Positions 3,661 to 6,890 of a DNA stretch of 6,890 nucleotides are shown piece after piece (position 1 is the first letter of the stretch; every line of letters starts with the position of its first letter). The DNA is from an uncultured Bacteroidales bacterium (GTDB lineage: Bacteria > Bacteroidota > Bacteroidia > Bacteroidales > UBA932): positions 1 to 6,890 of the forward strand of contig CAJUEK010000077.1 in assembly GCA_910585445.1 (NCBI GenBank), in the 5' to 3' direction. The notes under the pieces are model-generated. The model was given only the letters and a program-made list of their open reading frames with translations, was not told where the DNA came from and made no database searches. A program made the translations under genes and the position numbers.

Positions 3661-6618
3661 CATGATGTTTTTATTTACAAAATCGCGGATGCGGGTGCGG
3701 AGCTTGTCGGCGTCTTCTGTCTCCATGATTTCAATCTGGTCGGCATAGCTGAGGTAGAAACGGGCTGCGGCGTCGAGGCTGTGCAGGGTTGTGTCCAATA
3801 TCCATTTTTTCGGGGATGCCAGATACAGTTCATTCTCGGGGAGGTGCTTGGCATTGGAAAAGTTTTCCCTGAGGTTGTTCAGTGCGGCTATGCTTATCTT
3901 TAGCTTGATGTGGTAATTGAACTTGGGGTCTATCTGCCTGAAGACGTCTGCCTCTCCCTTTTCGAAGGCATGGGAGTATCGGGCATCTTCTATGTCGGTA
4001 TCGATTGAACTTATCCTTGACAGGCGGAATTCCATTGCCTCTTTGTTTTCCAAGTCATATGCCCAGAGAATCTCGTTGTCGTAAACGAGGTTTATCGGCA
4101 CTACGAACCTGTCTTTCACTTCATTGCTGTTGCTGCTTGCATAGCCTTTCAGGATGACTTTGCGCTGTCTGTCGATGGCTTCTGAAAGAGTCAGGATGAA
4201 TTGCTCGATTTTGCCTACTGACCTGAGTTTCATCAGTCTTTCTTCCTGTTCTTGCCTGCTCATCGGTCCTGTTTCTCCGCCTTTTCTGACATATACGGTC
4301 CCGTCTTTCCATTTGTTGTCCGTATAGAGTTTGGCGATTTCGAATTCCGAGGGCTTCACGATGATTTTTATTGCATCCATATCTTCGGTAGGAGTTATGG
4401 TTATGCAGTTGCGTACGGATGGCTTGAAGTACAGTTCCATTTCGTCATTGAGGAACAGGCAGTAGCTGTCAAGGTCTTTCGGCAGTGGCACGGGGTGGCC
4501 TAGTTGGCGGATGCGCTGCATCTTCACTGTGCTGAAATTGTCGCGGAACCATTTAAGGTCGGCATCCAGGCCGTATCCTTCTGCCGTGATGGGGTCTCCG
4601 TAATTGTTTACGCCTATATATACGGTTCCTCCGTCTTTATTGAGGAAGCCGCATACTGCCTCAAATACCTGTCCGCGTCCCTGGCGGTACAGGTCAGGTT
4701 TGCCGTCCACGTTGCTCATGACGTATGATGCCTTGAACTCGACATCTGCAAGCTCGCCTTTGCCGTATTTGCCGCCTCCTTTCGTGCCTGTATCCCGCAA
4801 GTGGTCCTTTACTCCGAGGACACCGCATATGCGTCTTCTTATGTCTGTCTCTGATGGCTTGATGTCATCTGGAGAGGCAAGGGACAGCGAATAGGTCATG
4901 AGCAGTCTCGCTATTTCTTTCTCGCTGTCGCTCTTGGCATCCTGAAGCAAGGCAGAGATGCCGTATATATCTTCCGGAGTATCCATGTAGCCGAGGGCCT
5001 TTATGATGCGGTTCTCATGTTCCGCAAGCTGATATGAGGCGCTGCGTTCCTGTGCCGGCAGCCCTTCCGCAATACGCAGGCATTGGCGCATGAACTCCGC
5101 GCGTGAAAGAATCTCATATTTTGTGGAGTTGTCTCCGGCCGTGCCCAGCATGAAGGCAGATGTAAGCAAGTCGCGGTAACGTGCCATCGAGTTTTCCGCT
5201 TTGGTCAGGGACATTATTGTGCCGAGCTGCCTGACTATTCCGGCATTTGCTGAAACTGAAGCTTTTATGCTTCCGTCCAGCTCGTGGCTTGCCATCGCCG
5301 TATCTTTCGTGAGGATAAACTCGTCAAGGAGATTTTCCTCATCGAATCTCCCGGGCATTTCCCTGTAATCGAACAGAGGAAGGTCCATATTGATGAAAAG
5401 TTTATTGTCCCTGTCTATCACAGATACAGTGTGTACTAATATGATGTCATCTTTTTTGTATTGTCCCCTGAGCCGCATGAGGCCGCCATATCCTTTGTCG
5501 GAAATCAGCCTTACCCTGTCTTTGTCCGGGGTGTGTCCGTTGTATATGTCCAATACCTTTGCTTCATATACGCGCTTGGAAGCCATGTCTTCGGTAGCTT
5601 TGGCTTTCGAATATTTCATGTATGCATTCTTGATGGAGAATTGCATGGGCGTCCTGTCGTCAATAAGGAGCGCGTCTTTTATGCAGTCATCCGAGTATAG
5701 ATATTTGCTCAGCTCGTTTGTGCGGATGCCTGTTACAAGTTCCTCATCATGAAGTTCACATGTTTCCTCGCAATTTGTTTTTAGCGGGGTGCATTCAAAA
5801 TATTTCCGCTCGCCGTCCTCTTTCTCGCTTCCAAGCATTATTGTATATCTCTCGCCGGCAGACAGCTTGTGGGAAGATTGCTTTTGCATTGGTTTGTTCG
5901 GCATTTTCTGGGACATCATGAATGTATGCGCAAAACTGTTCATTGATTCCACATTGTCTATGGCAGAGGCTTTGAGTTTTTCGTCCCTGACATTGTGTGT
6001 GCACACCTCTACGGTGTCTCCATGGCTGGAATAGGCTTTTACGTATTTTTCCCAAGATTGGGTAGAAGAGACTCTGAGAAGCCCGTCGGCAATTGAGACT
6101 GACCCTCTCCCTTCAAGGAGTATCGGTTCAAGTTTCTGATTCTTGTCAAATGATGCATTGTTAAGCATTTTATATGTCAGCATGTCGATGCCGCCGGCAT
6201 TTTCTGTCATTGACCATGAGAATCCAGGGGAAGTCATTGCATATGAGCAGCTCATGACCGCAAGTCCCATCAGGTCGTAGTTGTAATTGTTCAGGTAGGA
6301 GGCATATTCAAGGAACAGCAGGGCTCTTGAGCGCGTTTCATTTTTGGAGCGGCTTTCGCACAGGAGTACAAGGAGGCCTGCGACAAGTTTTGCCCCCATG
6401 GTGAGCCTCTGTCTCTGCTCATATGTCATTCCCGTTCCTTTTCTGCCTATGATTCTGCATTCTTCAGTATCCGCATCGGCAATTCTTGCGAGTGCGTTCA
6501 TTACTTCCGCCATGCTCATTTCTCCTGATTTCCAGGCCTTTCTGGCGAAGTTCATAAATGTTGCGGATTTTTCCGGTGAGGTTTCCTGATATTGCTGTTC
6601 CAGTTCCTTGAATGTCAT
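3649..6618 (-). CDS. Large AlbA_2 (Schlafen-type) and WYL domain protein
   Basis: 989 residues from ATG 6618 (MTFKELEQQY). The frame continues to a TTG at 6645, but that TTG is part of the promoter -7 box, so the ATG is chosen. Residues 1-130 look helical. About 351-416 (VYEAKVLDIYNG...LFINMDLP) reads like a small beta-barrel of S1/OB type (inference). The AlbA_2 domain spans about 620-790: DVEFKAS (625-631), VFEAVCGFLNKDGGTVYIGV (651-670) and YVRKGGETGPM (776-786). A WYL-type domain follows at about 819-872 (FVVPINLVY, then WAYD and FRLSRI) and a WCX-like C-terminus at about 902-981. No N-terminal HTH typical of WYL regulators and no membrane segment is visible. In known families AlbA_2 binds nucleic acid (Schlafen relatives cleave tRNA) and WYL senses ligands, often in phage-defence regulation. 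A nucleic-acid-binding regulator or defence sensor is therefore plausible but unproven. It is monocistronic with its own promoter. Confidence 0.85.
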   Translation of the reverse strand: MTFKELEQQYQETSPEKSATFMNFARKAWKSGEMSMAEVMNALARIADADTEECRIIGRKGTGMTYEQRQRLTMGAKLVAGLLVLLCESRSKNETRSRALLFLEYASYLNNYNYDLMGLAVMSCSYAMTSPGFSWSMTENAGGIDMLTYKMLNNASFDKNQKLEPILLEGRGSVSIADGLLRVSSTQSWEKYVKAYSSHGDTVEVCTHNVRDEKLKASAIDNVESMNSFAHTFMMSQKMPNKPMQKQSSHKLSAGERYTIMLGSEKEDGERKYFECTPLKTNCEETCELHDEELVTGIRTNELSKYLYSDDCIKDALLIDDRTPMQFSIKNAYMKYSKAKATEDMASKRVYEAKVLDIYNGHTPDKDRVRLISDKGYGGLMRLRGQYKKDDIILVHTVSVIDRDNKLFINMDLPLFDYREMPGRFDEENLLDEFILTKDTAMASHELDGSIKASVSANAGIVRQLGTIMSLTKAENSMARYRDLLTSAFMLGTAGDNSTKYEILSRAEFMRQCLRIAEGLPAQERSASYQLAEHENRIIKALGYMDTPEDIYGISALLQDAKSDSEKEIARLLMTYSLSLASPDDIKPSETDIRRRICGVLGVKDHLRDTGTKGGGKYGKGELADVEFKASYVMSNVDGKPDLYRQGRGQVFEAVCGFLNKDGGTVYIGVNNYGDPITAEGYGLDADLKWFRDNFSTVKMQRIRQLGHPVPLPKDLDSYCLFLNDEMELYFKPSVRNCITITPTEDMDAIKIIVKPSEFEIAKLYTDNKWKDGTVYVRKGGETGPMSRQEQEERLMKLRSVGKIEQFILTLSEAIDRQRKVILKGYASSNSNEVKDRFVVPINLVYDNEILWAYDLENKEAMEFRLSRISSIDTDIEDARYSHAFEKGEADVFRQIDPKFNYHIKLKISIAALNNLRENFSNAKHLPENELYLASPKKWILDTTLHSLDAAARFYLSYADQIEIMETEDADKLRTRIRDFVNKNIMQEL

Positions 6619-6642
6619 GACTTGTCTTCTTATTGCATCATA

Positions 6643-6673
6643 CAAATGTAGTGATTAATTTATCAGGTTCAAA
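6643..6673 (-). promoter_or_regulatory. Consensus promoter of the AlbA_2-WYL gene
   Basis: On the minus strand TTTG (6670-6673), a 19-nt spacer and TACATTTG (6643-6650) match the Bacteroidota consensus at every defined base. Transcription should start near 6636, giving a leader of about 18 nt to ATG 6618. An AAGAAG lies in that leader but no true Shine-Dalgarno. The position of this promoter decides the start codon: an upstream TTG start would lie inside the -7 box. Confidence 0.75.
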
Positions 6674-6679
6674 TGAGTA

Positions 6680-6710
6680 TTTTCAACTTGACTCTGAATC
6701 GTTATCTTTG
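6680..6710 (+). promoter_or_regulatory. Divergent rightward promoter
   Basis: TATCTTTG (6703-6710) is an exact TAnnTTTG match followed by C. TTTT lies 19 nt upstream (6680-6683), one base from the -33 TTTG. The two -33 elements of the divergent promoters are separated by only 6 bp, so one bound factor could affect both. The transcript would start near 6717 and leave the window at 6890. Confidence 0.55.
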
Positions 6711-6751
6711 CATGATTGTCATGTGGTTTAGTTGGCCTGTTGCGGAAGCCT

Positions 6752-6877
6752 ATGCGGATTGATGCTGTTTTGTGTCAGCATTTCGATGTGGGCACGGGCT
6801 TTGCGGAGAGCATGTGCCCTTTGACAATGGAGATGTTGTCTTGTCCTGAAATAGGTTTACCGATAATTGAACAATAA
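6752..6877 (+). CDS. Possible 41-residue ORF downstream of the divergent promoter
   Basis: ATG 6752 to TAA 6877 encodes a 41-residue peptide beginning MRIDAVLCQHFDVGTG, about 35 nt after the predicted rightward start. An earlier ATG at 6721 gives only 13 codons. There is no signal sequence, no clear ribosome site and no recognised domain. It may be a leader peptide, a degraded gene fragment or chance. Open frames also exist on the opposite strand here, which lowers trust. Confidence 0.2.
   Translation: MRIDAVLCQHFDVGTGFAESMCPLTMEMLSCPEIGLPIIEQ
6761..6819 (+). other. Two small stem-loops in the rightward leader
   Basis: ATGCTG (6762-6767) pairs with CAGCAT (6776-6781), loop 8 nt, plus a G-U pair (6761/6782). 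GGGCAC (6790-6795) pairs with GTGCCC (6814-6819), loop 18 nt. Both are followed by only TTT. They lie within the small ORF. They could belong to an RNA leader or attenuator, but stems this short are also expected by chance. Confidence 0.25.
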
Positions 6878-6890
6878 GTTGTTAGGACTT

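Noticed and set aside
4121..6589. Several open frames of 60-120 codons on both strands between 4121 and 6589
   Set aside because: All overlap the AlbA_2-WYL gene in other frames, show no domains or initiation signals, and reflect its base composition.
539..6618. A single four-gene defence operon
   Set aside because: The ATPase, the envelope pair and the AlbA_2-WYL gene each have their own -7 element, and a repeat junction and a composition change lie between them; co-function is not shown.
3649..6645. Start of the AlbA_2-WYL protein at TTG 6645 (998 residues)
   Set aside because: The TTG is part of the TACATTTG -7 element, so it would not be transcribed; ATG 6618 is nine codons downstream with a normal short leader.

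Overview
The window looks like a piece of a Bacteroidales chromosome (Bacteroides, Phocaeicola or Prevotella type). Three things point there: the promoters fit the Bacteroidota pattern (TTTG, about 19-21 nt, then TAnnTTTG), the genes have short leaders without a clear Shine-Dalgarno, and the families present (a 'NPFV...SPRR.GKT' ATPase, small lipoproteins, an AlbA_2/WYL protein) are common in that order. The species cannot be fixed from this sequence.

Layout, left to right. Positions 1-538 hold no intact gene. They contain a perfect hairpin (101-132), one copy of a 35-bp dispersed repeat (154-188), a decayed plus-strand fragment resembling the C-terminus of a Nudix (MutT-like) hydrolase with an in-frame stop (191-361), and hairpins that probably end the next transcript (434-503). 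Then come four minus-strand genes: a stand-alone archaeal-type AAA ATPase with a C-terminal winged helix (539-1672); a small lipoprotein with three 16-residue Tyr/Asn/Trp-rich repeats (1895-2356); a secreted protein made of two copies of one domain (2405-3454); and a 989-residue protein combining an AlbA_2/Schlafen-type domain with WYL and WCX-like domains (3649-6618). The last 270 bases hold back-to-back divergent promoters and a possible rightward leader or very small ORF.

The secreted protein and the lipoprotein are 48 nt apart with no recognisable promoter between them, so they probably form one operon serving the cell envelope. The ATPase has its own promoter, overlapped by a symmetric operator-like sequence. 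The AlbA_2-WYL gene also has its own near-consensus promoter. Nothing in the sequence proves that the four genes form one system.

The items most worth following are the AlbA_2-WYL protein (a candidate regulator or defence sensor), the operator in front of the ATPase, and the pair of direct repeats about 3.4 kb apart. Those repeats bracket the ATPase, lipoprotein and secreted-protein genes, and one of them abuts the truncated Nudix fragment. This suggests a module boundary.
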